A DNA stretch of 57,196 nt from Paractinoplanes rishiriensis (GCF_016862375.1 NZ_BOMV01000062.1:1-57196); one strand, 5' to 3'. Positions 1-10,907 are shown, numbered from the stretch's first letter. A program made the numbers and translations. The notes: generated by a model from the letters alone, not told the origin.

Positions 1-251
1 TTTTTAATCAAGCCCGCCGGCGAGGTGGTATTTGTCTTCGTCCGGGCAACCGATTCGTGTCTTCTGGTGCCGTGACATCGTGCTGAAGCCGGTCACAGTG
101 GCGCCGCGATCGATGATCGACTCGACGGCGGCGCCGTGCGCCAGCGGCGCAGGCCAACGAGACAGGCCGACGGTGGCGCAGACAACGTGGCGGGGCTGGA
201 ATGGTTCCCAGCTTCGGTGGGTAACCTGCGATCTCAGCGTCGTGAAGGAGC

Positions 252-1550
252 GTGGTCGCCGCCGTGGGCGGTTATGGGTGGCAAGTTGTCCTTGTTTTTG
301 TCCTTGTCCTGCTGAACGCGGCCTTCGCCGGCAGCGAGATGGCACTGATCTCGCTGCGCGACAGCCAGCTGCAGCGTCTGGAGCGGCGGTCCCGCACCGG
401 GCGCACGCTGGCGCGGCTCGCGCGTGACCCGAACCGGTTCCTGGCCACCATTCAGATCGGCATCACGCTGGCCGGCTTTCTGGCGTCGGCGGCGGCCGCC
501 ACCTCGCTGGCGCAGCCGCTGATCGGGCCGCTCGGGTTCCTCGGCACCGCGGCCGAGCCGGTCGCCATTGTGCTGGTCACCATCGTTCTGACGTTCTTCA
601 CGCTGGTGCTGGGCGAGTTGGCGCCGAAGCGGATCGCCATGCAGCGGGCCGAGGGGTGGGCGCTCATGGTGGCGCGTCCCCTCGACTTCCTCGCCACCGT
701 GTCGCGGCCGGTGGTCTGGCTCCTCGGCAAGACCTCCGACGGGGTGGTCCGGCTGGTCGGCGCCGACCCGAACGCGGCGCGTGAGGAGGTCACCACCGAG
801 GAGATCCGGGACCTCGTCACGCAGCAGCAGGAGTTCACGCCGGAACAGCGCACCATCATCAGCGGTGCGTTCGAGATCGCGGACCGCGTCCTGCGGGAGA
901 TTCTGGTGCCGCGGCGGGACGTCGTGGTGGTGCCGGCCGAGACGCCGGCCCGGGAGGCGCTCGCGCGACTGGTTGCGGGCGGGCACTCGCGGGCGCCGGT
1001 GACCGGGCCGCTGGGGCTCGACGACGTGCTCGGTGTCGTGCACCTGCGCGACCTGATCAGCGCCGACGGGCCGGTCCGCGAGCACATGTTCGCCCCGCTG
1101 TTCCTGCCGGAGAGCCTCAAGGTGTCCGACGCGATGCGGCAGATGCGCGTACAACGTCAGCAGTTGGCTCTGGTGGTCGACGAACGTGGCGCCATCGACG
1201 GCATCGTCACCATGGAGGACCTGGTCGAGGAGGTCGTGGGCGAGATCTACGACGAGACCGACCGGGACGTGCAGGCGGTGATCCGCGAGGACGACGGCGC
1301 GATGCTGCTGCCGGGCACGTTCCCGGTGCACGACCTGCCGGACATCGGGGTCGACGTGGAGAAGCTGACCGACGGCGACTACACCACGATCGCGGGGCTG
1401 GTGCTGGCCCGGCTCGGCCACATCCCCGAGAAGCCGGGCGAGATCGTGGCGGTGGACGGGCACACGGCCGAGGTCACCGAGATCCAGGGCCGGGCCATCA
1501 CCCAGGTGCGCCTGCGGCGTGCGGCTGAAGAGGAGCCGGCGGAGGACTGA
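252..1550 (+). CDS. CNNM/CorC-family membrane protein with CBS domains (HlyC/CorC family)
   Basis: Predicted 432-aa integral membrane protein of the CNNM/HlyC/CorC family, whose members take part in magnesium or cobalt homeostasis. The N-terminal DUF21 membrane domain (about residues 8-190) starts with a strong hydrophobic helix, then AAFAGSEMALISL and later LGELAPKRIAMQ, both typical of DUF21. A CBS-domain pair follows (about 200-330, with VVDERGAIDGIVTMEDLVEE), then a CorC/HlyC C-terminal domain (about 340-425, with LPGTFPVHDL). The length is normal. The start is uncertain: the GTG at 252 sits only one base after AAGGAG, whereas an in-frame GTG at 264 is 13 bases away. The last 53 bases overlap the convergent CDF gene. 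Family assignment is firm; the ion is not known. Confidence 0.9.
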   Translation: MVAAVGGYGWQVVLVFVLVLLNAAFAGSEMALISLRDSQLQRLERRSRTGRTLARLARDPNRFLATIQIGITLAGFLASAAAATSLAQPLIGPLGFLGTAAEPVAIVLVTIVLTFFTLVLGELAPKRIAMQRAEGWALMVARPLDFLATVSRPVVWLLGKTSDGVVRLVGADPNAAREEVTTEEIRDLVTQQQEFTPEQRTIISGAFEIADRVLREILVPRRDVVVVPAETPAREALARLVAGGHSRAPVTGPLGLDDVLGVVHLRDLISADGPVREHMFAPLFLPESLKVSDAMRQMRVQRQQLALVVDERGAIDGIVTMEDLVEEVVGEIYDETDRDVQAVIREDDGAMLLPGTFPVHDLPDIGVDVEKLTDGDYTTIAGLVLARLGHIPEKPGEIVAVDGHTAEVTEIQGRAITQVRLRRAAEEEPAED

Positions 1551-2547
1551 CGGCGGTCGCGGCCAGCCGGTCGCGGCGTTCGTGCGAGAGATGGGTGTGG
1601 TGGTCGCCGCCGGGATGGGTGCTCGGATCCACGTGCACGGTCGCCGTCGACAGGCGGGGGACACCGTGGGTGAGCTGGTGCTCGGCGTCGGCGGCGATCT
1701 CGTGGGCAGCCAGCAGCGTCAGGTCGGCGTCGACCACGATCGCGGCCTCGGCGTGCAGGCGGTGGCCGATCCAGCGCAGCCGCAGGCCGCCGACGTCGCG
1801 CACGCCGGGGACGTCGCGCAGAGTCTGTTCCGCCAGGTCGACCAGTTCGGGATCGACCCGGTCCATGAGGCGGCGGTACACCTCGCGGGCCGCGTCCTTG
1901 AGCACGAACGCGATCGCCACCGTGATCGCCAGGCCGACGACCGGGTCGGCCCAGCCCCAGCCCAGCCAGGCGCCGGCCGCGGCCAGCACCACGGCCAGTG
2001 AGGTGAAGCCGTCGGTGCGGGCGTGCAGGCCGTCCGCCACCAGCGCGGCCGAGCCGATCCGCCGGCCCACCGTGATGCGGTAGCGGGCCACGATCTCATT
2101 GCCGAGGAAGCCCACCACCCCGGCCGCGAACACCCACGGCAGGTGGGTCATCTCGCGCGGGTGGAGCAGGCGGTCGACCGCGAACCAGGCCGCGATGACC
2201 GCCGACGCGGCGATCACCAGCACGATGACGATGCCGGCGAGATCCTCGGCGCGGCCGAAGCCGTACGTGTATGCCCTGGTCGCCGCCCGCCTGCCGAGCC
2301 AGAACGCGATGCCCAGCGGCACCGCGGTCAGCGCGTCGGCGACGTTGTGCAGGGTGTCGCCGAGCAGCGCCACCGAGCCGGAGAACGCCACGATCGACGC
2401 CTGCGCCGCCGCGGTCGCGCCCAGCACGGCCAGCGAGATCCACAGGGCGCGCATGCCGTCCCGGGACGCCTCGAGCGCGGCGTCGACCTTGTCGGCGCTG
2501 TCGTGCGAGTGCGGGACCGCGAAATGGCGATGGTGGTGCTTGGACAT
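1498..2547 (-). CDS. cation diffusion facilitator (CDF) family transporter
   Basis: Predicted 349-aa CDF exporter, which moves divalent metals such as zinc out of the cytoplasm in exchange for protons. A His-rich N terminus (MSKHHHRHFAVPHSHD) precedes six membrane helices. Metal-site motifs of the family are visible in helix 2 (GDTLHNVADAL) and helix 5 (ADGLHARTDGF), and a cytoplasmic metallochaperone-like domain fills the C-terminal third. The ATG at 2547 is supported by a promoter whose -10 box TATCCT ends six bases before it, so the mRNA is probably leaderless. The 3' end overlaps the CNNM gene by 53 bases on the opposite strand. Metal specificity cannot be read from the sequence. Confidence 0.93.
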   Translation of the reverse strand: MSKHHHRHFAVPHSHDSADKVDAALEASRDGMRALWISLAVLGATAAAQASIVAFSGSVALLGDTLHNVADALTAVPLGIAFWLGRRAATRAYTYGFGRAEDLAGIVIVLVIAASAVIAAWFAVDRLLHPREMTHLPWVFAAGVVGFLGNEIVARYRITVGRRIGSAALVADGLHARTDGFTSLAVVLAAAGAWLGWGWADPVVGLAITVAIAFVLKDAAREVYRRLMDRVDPELVDLAEQTLRDVPGVRDVGGLRLRWIGHRLHAEAAIVVDADLTLLAAHEIAADAEHQLTHGVPRLSTATVHVDPSTHPGGDHHTHLSHERRDRLAATAVSPPPAPLQPHAAGAPG

Positions 2548-2553
2548 GCCGTC

Positions 2554-2583
2554 AGGATATGCCCGGATCTAGGCATGCGACAA
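2554..2583 (-). promoter_or_regulatory. candidate leaderless promoter of the CDF gene
   Basis: On the minus strand, TTGTCG (2578-2583) and TATCCT (2554-2559) are separated by 18 bases. The -10 box ends six bases before the ATG at 2547, which places the transcription start at or next to the start codon. No Shine-Dalgarno sequence fits between them. Confidence 0.5.
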
Positions 2584-2611
2584 TGCGGCAAGTGCCACTG
2601 ACCTGCAAGAA

Positions 2612-4735
2612 CTAATCTTCGCCACCGCAGATGTAGCGCGGCTCGGCCAGGTACTTCCAGGTGAACTTCTCGCGCTTGACGACCTTGCCGTCCTGGTGGA
2701 ACAGGCGCCAGGCGTCCTGGGTGAAGCCGTTGATCCCGTCGGTGGCGATGCAGTCCGGGCCGGCCGGCAGCGTGATCGTCTGCGGTGAGGTGACGTTGCG
2801 GCGGGCGCTGCGTTCGGTGGTGACCTTCTCCCAGACCTTGGTGCTCCACACCGACACGGTGATCGTGCTGCTGGTGTACGAGGTGTCGAGCAGCACCCCG
2901 TGCGGCGAGTCGTTCTTGAACCTGAAGTCCAGGTCGGGGTAGAAGATCGTGGACTCGATCACCGACGGGTAGCGGTTGAAGTAGTACGAGTGCGGCTTGT
3001 GCTCGACGTCCTCGAGGCCGGCGTAATACGTCGCGTTGAACAGCGTGGTGGTGAACTGCGACGCGCCGCCGCCCACGCCCGGGGTGAGCTTGCCGTCCAG
3101 GATCACCGGGGCGTCCTTGTAGCCCTTCGCGTAGGTGCGCTCACCGGTGTGCCCGTTCAGCGAGAAGGTGGCGCCGGGCTGCACCACCGCGCCGTCCACC
3201 TGCTTGGCGATCTGCACGATGTTCTGGCTGCGCGGCGAGCTCAGGCCGCCCGGGAACTTGGTGGTGAAGGTCGAGACCTTCTCCTTGATGCCGAGTTGCC
3301 CCAGTTTCTCCGCCGTCATTTTCGGGGGTACGGTGCGGACGGTCGCAGCCACCGTGCGGCCGTCGCTCTGCCCCAGCACCGTGAGCAGTTGCGGGGCGAG
3401 CGCGGCCAGGTCGAGCGCCGACCCCTCGGCGCCGGCGGTGATGGCCGGCTTGCCGCCGGAGATGGTCATCCGGGCGTCCCTGGCCGTGGTCTCCAGCCTG
3501 GCCAAGGGCGAGGCGAGAGCCGTACGCAGCTTGGCGTGATCGAGACGCGGCTTGATCGCGCCGCTGTCGTCCGCGGTGAGGACCAGGCTGCGCGCCACGG
3601 CCTCCGGCGGGACGGTCAGCGTGCCGCGGTCGGAGGTGATCGTGACCGGGCTCGCCACGGCCGGCCGGGCCAGCGTGGTGAGCAGCTTGTCCACGTCCTC
3701 CTTGGTGCTGGCCGGGTGCACCTGCACGGTCGGCACGGTGATCGGCTGCCCGCCCAGCCAGCCGGCCCGGACGGCGTCGGCCGAGGCGGTGACGTCCAGG
3801 TCCTGCCCCGGTTCCGGATAGGTCGCCTTCGGTGTGGTGCCGGCGAACGTGATGGCCGGCTTGCGCATCGGCGCACCGAGCTTGCCGAAGGCCTTGCGCA
3901 GGGCGGCATCGAGCTTGGTGGCGTCGATCGAGGTGACCGGTTCGACGGTACGGCTGCCGAACAGCCGGACGCCACCGCGGGCCGCCGCCTCGACGGTCGC
4001 GTCCACGTCCACCCGCAGCCCGACGTCGGCCGGCTTGACCGTGCCGTCCTTGTCGCCGATGCGCACCTTGACCGGCGCGGCGAGTTCGGCGGCCCGGCCG
4101 TCGAGGTGCTGCTGCAGCGCGGCCCGGGCCTCGGCCCGGCTGTTGCCGCCGAGGTCGACCCCGAACACGGTGGTGCCCCGAGGCACGTCACCGTGGGTGG
4201 CGTAGGCGGCGGTGGCTCCGGCCCCGGTGACCAGGACCGCCGCCGTGCCCGCAACGATCAGCCGCCGGCCGCGCCACCGCCCCCGGCCCGGGGGAGTGGG
4301 GGCTGGCGACGGCGGAGGCGCCGATCCCGCCAAGGAAGGCGCCGATCCCGCCAAGGAGGGCGCCGCGGGCAAGGCCGTCGTGGGCTCCGGCCCACCGCCG
4401 GCATAAACCGGATTTGTCGGAAATATGCGCGGATGCGAGGGGGCGGTCTGCGCCGGAATGAGCGGTTTGGCGGCGGCGCGGGTCGCCGGCAGGACCTCGG
4501 TGGGCGGCTCGGCGGCCGCTGAGGCGAGCGTTGTCGGCCGCGTCCCGGCGAGCGGCTTGGCGGACGCGGAAGTAGGGGCCGCGGCGGTCGCCGGGGCCGG
4601 GAGGATCTCGGTGGGCGGGTCGGCCGGTGCGGTGCGGCCGGCGGATGGCTGGGCCGGGATGGTGGGGGACTGCGGTGCGGTCAGCACCACCGTGGGATCG
4701 TCGCCAGGCTGGCGGTCGTCGCTGGTGGCGGGCAC
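2612..4735 (-). CDS. VanW family protein with PG-binding-like repeats, membrane-anchored
   Basis: Predicted 707-aa envelope protein. Residues 1 to about 150 are low-complexity, rich in Pro, Ala and Thr, and probably cytoplasmic. A single membrane segment follows (about 155-178, GTAAVLVTGAGATAAYA). The outside part holds two or more PG_binding_4-like modules (about 190-460) and a VanW domain (about 480-640, with PGATFSLNGHTGERTYAKGY and GGGASQFTTTLFNATYYAGL). VanW proteins are linked to the cell wall and glycopeptide response, but their biochemical role is not settled. The GTG start is supported by GAAGGAGA six bases upstream. A 21-bp in-frame tandem repeat encodes a doubled SLAGSAP unit in the linker. 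No van resistance genes lie nearby, so resistance should not be assumed. Confidence 0.88.
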   Translation of the reverse strand: MPATSDDRQPGDDPTVVLTAPQSPTIPAQPSAGRTAPADPPTEILPAPATAAAPTSASAKPLAGTRPTTLASAAAEPPTEVLPATRAAAKPLIPAQTAPSHPRIFPTNPVYAGGGPEPTTALPAAPSLAGSAPSLAGSAPPPSPAPTPPGRGRWRGRRLIVAGTAAVLVTGAGATAAYATHGDVPRGTTVFGVDLGGNSRAEARAALQQHLDGRAAELAAPVKVRIGDKDGTVKPADVGLRVDVDATVEAAARGGVRLFGSRTVEPVTSIDATKLDAALRKAFGKLGAPMRKPAITFAGTTPKATYPEPGQDLDVTASADAVRAGWLGGQPITVPTVQVHPASTKEDVDKLLTTLARPAVASPVTITSDRGTLTVPPEAVARSLVLTADDSGAIKPRLDHAKLRTALASPLARLETTARDARMTISGGKPAITAGAEGSALDLAALAPQLLTVLGQSDGRTVAATVRTVPPKMTAEKLGQLGIKEKVSTFTTKFPGGLSSPRSQNIVQIAKQVDGAVVQPGATFSLNGHTGERTYAKGYKDAPVILDGKLTPGVGGGASQFTTTLFNATYYAGLEDVEHKPHSYYFNRYPSVIESTIFYPDLDFRFKNDSPHGVLLDTSYTSSTITVSVWSTKVWEKVTTERSARRNVTSPQTITLPAGPDCIATDGINGFTQDAWRLFHQDGKVVKREKFTWKYLAEPRYICGGED
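4317..4358. repeat. two tandem copies of a 21-bp unit inside the VanW-family gene
   Basis: Two adjacent 21-bp copies, 4317-4337 and 4338-4358, differ at one base. They add a repeated SLAGSAP peptide to the low-complexity cytoplasmic part of the VanW protein. This looks like a recent slippage or duplication event, and it keeps the frame. Confidence 0.8.
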
Positions 4736-4803
4736 CGCGTCTCCTTCGCTTTCGCGGCGGCGCGCGTGCGATCCGCGGCCGCCGATCTCCCGTGAGGTGC
4801 TGC

Positions 4804-4809
4804 ATAGTA
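4804..4809 (-). promoter_or_regulatory. candidate -10 element upstream of the VanW-family gene
   Basis: Minus-strand TACTAT lies about 70 bases upstream of the VanW start, in the otherwise empty 164-bp gap 4736-4899. No clear -35 hexamer is visible at the right distance, so this is a weak call. Confidence 0.3.
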
Positions 4810-4899
4810 CGGGTTCAAGCTGAAAGGAAGGTCACGCGGGGCCGAGTCGTAGAACCGCACCTGGGCCAGCCGGCCGGTCACCCACGGGTTGTCTATCTG

Positions 4900-5790
4900 C
4901 TAGCCGAAGCTGCTGATCAGGTTCAGCACGGCCGGGCCCAGCACCACCACGAAGATGACCGGGAACAGGCAGAACAGCACCGGGAACAGCAGCTTCACGG
5001 CGACCTTCTGCGCCTGTTCCTCGGCCCGCTGGCGGCGGCGCAGGCGCTGGTCGGCGGCGTGCTCGCGGAGGATGCCGGCCATCGAGATGCCCAGCTCGCC
5101 GGCCTGCACCAGGGCGGTCACCAGACGTTTGAGATCCCGTACGGTGCTCCGCTCGGCCAGCGCGCGCAGAGCCACCGACCGGGACACGCCGAGCTTCATC
5201 TCCTGCAGCATCCGGCGTACCTCGTCCGGCATCGGACCGCGCAGCATCTGCGCCACCTGGGCCAGTGCCGAGTCCAAGCCGAGGCCCGCCTCGACGCCGA
5301 TCACCAGCGCGTCCAGCACGTCCGGCAGGGAGGCCTCCAGCGCCCGCTGGCGCTTCTCGCCGGCGTTGCGCACCAGGATGCCGGGCAGCAGCAGCCCGGC
5401 GAGGGCGCCGCCGGCCAGCCCGAGCAGGCCGAAGATCACGAAGCCGAGCAGGCTGAGCACGACGAGGCCGACCGCCCGGGCCCGGACCACCCGCTCGACC
5501 GGCCACCTCGGCGGGTTGCCGGCGTAGTCGAGCTGCGTGGTCAGCCGCTGCCGGGCCGCCGGCGGGGTGATCGTGTCGCCGAATCGCTGGGCCAGCCGGA
5601 TGACGGCCGGCCGCAGCCGCCCGGTGGTGGTCTGCTGGGCGGCTGCGGCCCGCTGCCCGCCGAAATCGGCCAGGATGCGCAGCATGCGCTCGCGCTGGGT
5701 GGGTGGCAGCGCGACCGCGGTGGCGGCCAGCGACACCGCGGCCGCGGCACCGGTGGCCGCGACGGCCAGGGCGGTGGTGGCCGACGCCAC
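4900..5790 (-). CDS. tadC: TadC-like type II secretion system F family protein (Tad pilus)
   Basis: Predicted 296-aa inner-membrane platform protein of the Tad pilus assembly machine. It is the last gene of the operon. Membrane helices lie at the N terminus, around residues 110-140 (LVVLSLLGFVIFGLLGLAGG) and at the C terminus (LLFPVLFCLFPVIFVVVLG). The central T2SSF domain has the typical sequence LPDVLDALVIGVEAGLGLDSAL and later ELGISMAGILREHAADQRLRRRQRAEE. It starts one base after the stop of the TadB-like gene, so translation is probably coupled. TadB and TadC are both T2SSF proteins and are distinguished here mainly by gene order and length. Confidence 0.92.
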   Translation of the reverse strand: MASATTALAVAATGAAAAVSLAATAVALPPTQRERMLRILADFGGQRAAAAQQTTTGRLRPAVIRLAQRFGDTITPPAARQRLTTQLDYAGNPPRWPVERVVRARAVGLVVLSLLGFVIFGLLGLAGGALAGLLLPGILVRNAGEKRQRALEASLPDVLDALVIGVEAGLGLDSALAQVAQMLRGPMPDEVRRMLQEMKLGVSRSVALRALAERSTVRDLKRLVTALVQAGELGISMAGILREHAADQRLRRRQRAEEQAQKVAVKLLFPVLFCLFPVIFVVVLGPAVLNLISSFG

Positions 5791-5791
5791 G

Positions 5792-6753
5792 CTAGACGTC
5801 GATCCGCACGGAGGCGCGCAACCAGAGGACGCCGACCACCATGAGCAGCATGGCCACCACCGACATGGCGATGCCGGCCAGTTCGGTGTAGAGCGGCTTG
5901 ACGTACTCGGGCCGCATCACGAACAGCGCCGAGCCGGTCACCAGCGGCAGGGCAGTCAGCACGTACGCCGAGATCCGGCCCTCGGCCGACAGCGTGCGCA
6001 CGTGCCGGCGCAGCGCGGCCCGCTCGCGCATGGTCTCGGCGGTGGTCTGCATGACCTCGGCGAGGCTGCCGCCCACCTCCTTCTGCAGCCGCAGCGCCAT
6101 CACCAGCCAGACCATCTCGGTGCTGCCGACCCGCTCGCCGACCCGTTCCAGGGCATCCTCGAACTCGCCGCTGATCCGGGTCTCGGACAGCGCCCGGCGC
6201 AGTTCCTCGGCCACCGGACCGGTGTCGTCGCGCACCGCCGCCTCGACCGACTGCTGGAGCGTGAAGCCGGAACGCAGCGAGCTGAGCATCAGGTGCAGGA
6301 TGCCGGGCAGATCGTCGGCGAACCGCTGGCGGCGGCGCCGGATCCGGCCCTGGAGCACCGCGGTCGGCAGGTTGAAGCCGATCAGCAGGCCGACCGGCAG
6401 GCCCAGCCAGGCGGGCAGCAGCAGGGCGAGCAGCACCGCGCCGGCCACCGCGCCGGCGGCGCGCAGGGCCAGCCACTCGGCGGGCCGCGCCGAGTTCTCC
6501 AGCTGGTCGAGCAGCGGCTCGCTGCGGGCGGCGAACCGGGCCAGCGCCGGCACCTCGTCCACCGCCTGGCCCAGGGTCTCGCGGAACTGGTGGAACGGCG
6601 GGTCGGCCGGCTTGGGCTCGGTGGCCGTGAAGACTTTCAGCGAGGCCAGCCGGCGCTGCTCGATGGTGCGGCCGACCGTGCTGCCCAGCACCGCCCAGAC
6701 CAGCAGGAAGACCGCCAGCACGGTCCCCGCCACGGCGACCGGGCCCCAGCCGC

Positions 6754-6757
<4 letters not shown>
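5792..6757 (-). CDS. tadB: TadB-like type II secretion system F family protein (Tad pilus)
   Basis: Predicted 321-aa membrane platform protein that works with TadC under the TadA ATPase. An N-terminal helix (VAVAGTVLAVFLLVWAVLG), a central helix pair (about 110-145) and two C-terminal helices frame the T2SSF domain (about 155-280), which has LPGILHLMLSSLRSGFTLQQ and LQKEVGGSLAEVMQTTAETM. The GTG start overlaps the stop of the TadA gene by four bases, which indicates coupled translation. Length and layout are normal for actinobacterial TadB. Confidence 0.92.
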
Positions 6758-8132
<1,375 letters not shown>

Positions 8133-8136
<4 letters not shown>

Positions 8137-9314
8137 CGGGCAGCCCTTCCGGCGCGGGCGAACAGCCTGCGCTTGTGGGTCTGAGCGGTGTCGATGCCGG
8201 CGCAGCGGTCGGCGAGCCGGCTGACGGCCTGGCTGAACGGGTGCGCCGGCGAGGTCAGGTACAGCGGCTCGCCGCGGTTGACCGACACCGGCACCTCGCG
8301 ACTGGACGGCACCCGTACGGCCGACGGCATGCCGATGGCCTCCTCCACGTCGGCCACGGTGAGACCCACTTCGCTGTCGGCCCGGTTGAAGACCAGCAGC
8401 CGGCGGTCGCGCGGGTAGTCGAGCATGTCGAACATCTCCACAGTGAGCCGGACCGTCTTGAGCGTGGGCAGGTCCGGCGTGACGATCGGCAGCAGCCAGT
8501 CGGAGATGTCGAGTGCCGCGAGCACCTGGTCGGTGACCAGGGCCGGGGTGTCCACCACGATGAAGTCGTAGATCGGGCGGGCCAGGTCGAGCAGTTCCAC
8601 GATCAGTTCCCGGCGTACGTGCTCAGCCTGCGCCGGGCTGGACGGCGCGAGTAGGACGTCGATGCCGGGCCGGTAGCTGGTCACCACCGAGCGCAGGCCG
8701 GGTTCGTCGAGCCGGCCGGCCATCGCGATGGCGCCCGCGATGCTGCGGTCCGGCGGCAGTTTCAGCATGATCGCCACGTCGCCGAACTGGAGGTCGAGGT
8801 CGATCAGCAGGATCCGGCGGCTGCCGCCGGCGGCGAGCGCGGCGGCCAGGTTGACCGCGACCACGGTCCGGCCGCAGCCGCCCTTGCCGGCGAACACGGT
8901 GACCACCCGGCCGTACGGCGACTGCTCGGTGCTGCTGCGCAGGGTGGTGCTCAGCGCCTTGGACAGGTCGACCGAGCGGGACGAGGCGTTGCGCAGGCCG
9001 TCCCAGTCGGACTCCTCGACCACCTCGCGGACGCCGGCCCGCAGGCAGCTCAGCACGTCGTCGGGCCGCAGTTCCCTGCGCACCAGGACGACGCCGATGA
9101 GCGGCCGCTGGAGCCGCTGGTACGCGGTGAACATCAGCACCTCGGACAGGTCCACGGTGGCGCCGACGATCACCAGCAGGGTCTCCGGGTAGCGCGGCAG
9201 GTGCGCCTCCAACTCGGCCATGCTGTGCACGATCGCGCAGCCGATCGCCTGGAACTGCGGGCCGACCTGGGCCAGCCGGTCGCGGTCCGGCTCGAGGTAG
9301 ACGTAGAGGCTCAT
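8133..9314 (-). CDS. TadZ/CpaE-like MinD/ParA-family protein
   Basis: Predicted 393-aa protein that would place the Tad machine in the cell. Residues 1 to about 125 form a receiver-like domain without a clear phospho-acceptor. Residues about 135-380 form a MinD/ParA-like ATPase with VVTVFAGKGGCGRTVVAVNL, the Asp motif LLIDLDLQFGDVAIML and later FIVVDTPALVTDQVL. The deviant Walker A (residues 143-150) keeps the signature KGG but has Arg where the P-loop Lys usually is, so nucleotide hydrolysis may be altered. The ATG at 9314 overlaps the end of the CpaB-like gene (ATGA). Longer readings of the same frame run into that gene and are not real. Confidence 0.9.
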
Positions 9315-10099
9315 GACGCCGGGCCGGCCTTCGACGGGGCCGGCGCCGGCGCGCTGACCAGGCCGAGGTGCAGGTATCCGTCGTTGTACCCGTTGATCAG
9401 CCTGGTGGCCTCGCTCTGGGTGACCGCGAGGGTGACCACGTACCGCAGCAGGATCTCGCCCCCGGCCGGGTCGGCGGGCAGCACGGTCGGCGCGACCTCG
9501 GCGCCGGTCGACGGTGCGACGCTGACCGCCGGGGTGGGCGACGCGACGGGTGCCCGCTCGCCGACGCTGATCACCCGGGCCCGGTCGATCACCACGTCGG
9601 TGGTCTGGCGCCGTCCGACGGTCTCCTGGCGCGGATACGTGTGGAAGACCTTGACGACGGCGCCGGGGTCGACGTTGCCGGCCACCTGCCGGCCGGTGCT
9701 CAGCTCGACGCTCACCGCGATCTTGCCGGCCGGCAGCGAGAACGTGGGCGCCGGGCTCGGCGCGGTGGGCGCGGCATCCTCGAACTGGCGGCGCAGCAGC
9801 ATCTGGTCCGGGTGCAGTTCGGTGTTGAGCTCGAGTCCGTCGAGCCCGTTCTCCATCCGGACGAGCGCGCCGGACGGCACCGTGCGGGCCGGCATCAGCA
9901 CCTGCCGGACGAGCTTGCGACTGCGGATCTCGGCGCCCGTGGTGCCGGCCGGAATGCGGGCCGTGGCCAGCAGCACCCAGGTGCCCTGCTGGCCTTCCAG
10001 GGCCCGCCGGTCCGCGCCGCGGCCGTACGCGACGACGGCGACCCCGCTGAGCCCGGCGAGAACCAGCGCCACCATCAGGATGAGGATTCGCCGGCGCAT
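9311..10099 (-). CDS. cpaB: CpaB/RcpC-like Tad pilus assembly protein
   Basis: Predicted 262-aa membrane-anchored protein. The N-terminal helix (ILILMVALVLAGLSGVAVVAY) is followed by a SAF domain (about 35-100, LLATARIPAGTTGAEIRSRKLV) and an RcpC-type domain (about 110-250, with AVSVELSTGRQVAGNVDPG and VVKVFHTYPRQ). In Gram-negative bacteria CpaB/RcpC works with the secretin. Here, as in other actinobacteria, no secretin gene is present and the protein probably faces the wall. It lies between the TadE-like and TadZ-like genes in the operon. The last 20 residues are Ala/Pro-rich. Confidence 0.88.
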   Translation of the reverse strand: MRRRILILMVALVLAGLSGVAVVAYGRGADRRALEGQQGTWVLLATARIPAGTTGAEIRSRKLVRQVLMPARTVPSGALVRMENGLDGLELNTELHPDQMLLRRQFEDAAPTAPSPAPTFSLPAGKIAVSVELSTGRQVAGNVDPGAVVKVFHTYPRQETVGRRQTTDVVIDRARVISVGERAPVASPTPAVSVAPSTGAEVAPTVLPADPAGGEILLRYVVTLAVTQSEATRLINGYNDGYLHLGLVSAPAPAPSKAGPAS

Positions 10100-10148
10100 G
10101 CACCGATTCTGATAGCCCGAAAGGGTGAATGGGGCGTATACGGCTATA

Positions 10149-10595
10149 TCAGCCTAGACACGCCATCACACCGGTGGCGGACAGCGTGATCGTGAAACTG
10201 CTGCCACCGAACAGTTGCATCACCGAGAAGATCGGGGTGGCGGCGCTGAACGTGCGCTGCGCCGTGACGGTCGCGTCGGCGCTCGCGGTGGAGGAGTTGG
10301 TGCAGACCGTGATGGCCGGATAGCTGAGCGCGGCACCCGCGCCGACCGTGCCGGCCACCTGTGCCTGCACATCGGCCGCGGTGCCGTTGAGGGCGCCCAC
10401 CCGGGCGCCCTCGCGTACGGCTTCGGTCAACAGGATCTGCTGCTGCATCACCCGGCCGAAGTCGATCAGGCCGAAGACCAGCAGCAGCAGGAGCGGCAGC
10501 ACGATCGCCATCTCCACGGCGGCCGCGCCCTGATCGCCCCGGGCCCGCCGGGAGGCGGTGCCGGGGCGAGCGGAAGGACGACAGCGCGGGAGCAC
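10149..10595 (-). CDS. TadE-like pseudopilin
   Basis: Predicted 148-aa minor pilin-like protein. The motif DQGAAAVEMAIVLPLLLLLV, followed by FGLIDFGRVMQQQ, is the standard TadE N-terminal membrane segment. The rest, with two Cys (one in VCTNSS) and a beta-rich stretch, is extracellular. The GTG start at 10595 has GGAAGG about 14 bases upstream, which is long, so the true start may lie a few codons further in. It sits 22 bases after the flp stop. Only one TadE-type gene is present, with no separate TadF. Confidence 0.87.
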   Translation of the reverse strand: MLPRCRPSARPGTASRRARGDQGAAAVEMAIVLPLLLLLVFGLIDFGRVMQQQILLTEAVREGARVGALNGTAADVQAQVAGTVGAGAALSYPAITVCTNSSTASADATVTAQRTFSAATPIFSVMQLFGGSSFTITLSATGVMACLG

Positions 10596-10617
10596 CGGCG
10601 CGGCTACCGCCTTCCCA

Positions 10618-10797
10618 TCAGAACTTCTTGGACAGGTTCGTGAAGACGTCGTTGATGTGACCGCCGAACAGGGTCACGCCGGCGATGATCACCACGGCGA
10701 TCAGCGACACCAGCAGGCTGTACTCGACGGCAGTCGCGCCCTCGTCGTTCTTCGGGCGGCTGCGGAGGTACGCGGCGATCATGGTGAACATCTGCAT
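10618..10797 (-). CDS. flp: Flp family type IVb pilin
   Basis: Short 59-aa pilin, the structural subunit of the Tad/Flp pilus. It has a basic leader (YLRSRPKN), then DEGATAVEYSLLVSLIAVV and a long hydrophobic segment, ending HINDVFTNLSKKF. Prepilin cleavage is expected after the Gly before ATAVEY, which leaves the conserved Glu at +5 followed by Tyr. The ATG is preceded by GGGGAG at a good distance. A longer open frame over this region runs through the neighbouring gene and is not used. No prepilin peptidase is present, so a peptidase from elsewhere must act. Confidence 0.92.
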   Translation of the reverse strand: MQMFTMIAAYLRSRPKNDEGATAVEYSLLVSLIAVVIIAGVTLFGGHINDVFTNLSKKF

Positions 10798-10907
10798 CCT
10801 GGGCTCCCCTGGTTCGGTTCCGGCCGCTCGGTGCGACCTCCTCGCGCCGTTAGGGATCGGATCCGCCGGAGCCGTTGTTAGCCGCCCGGGTAGCAGTTCG
10901 GTTGGGG

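Noticed and set aside
1..251. Possible tail of an upstream gene at the left edge
   Set aside because: A plus-strand frame is open from base 1 to a TGA near 73 but is only 24 codons long and shows no recognisable sequence or codon bias.
2612..4735. Glycopeptide resistance from the VanW-like gene
   Set aside because: No vanHAX, vanRS or other resistance genes are present, and VanW domains occur widely in wall proteins.
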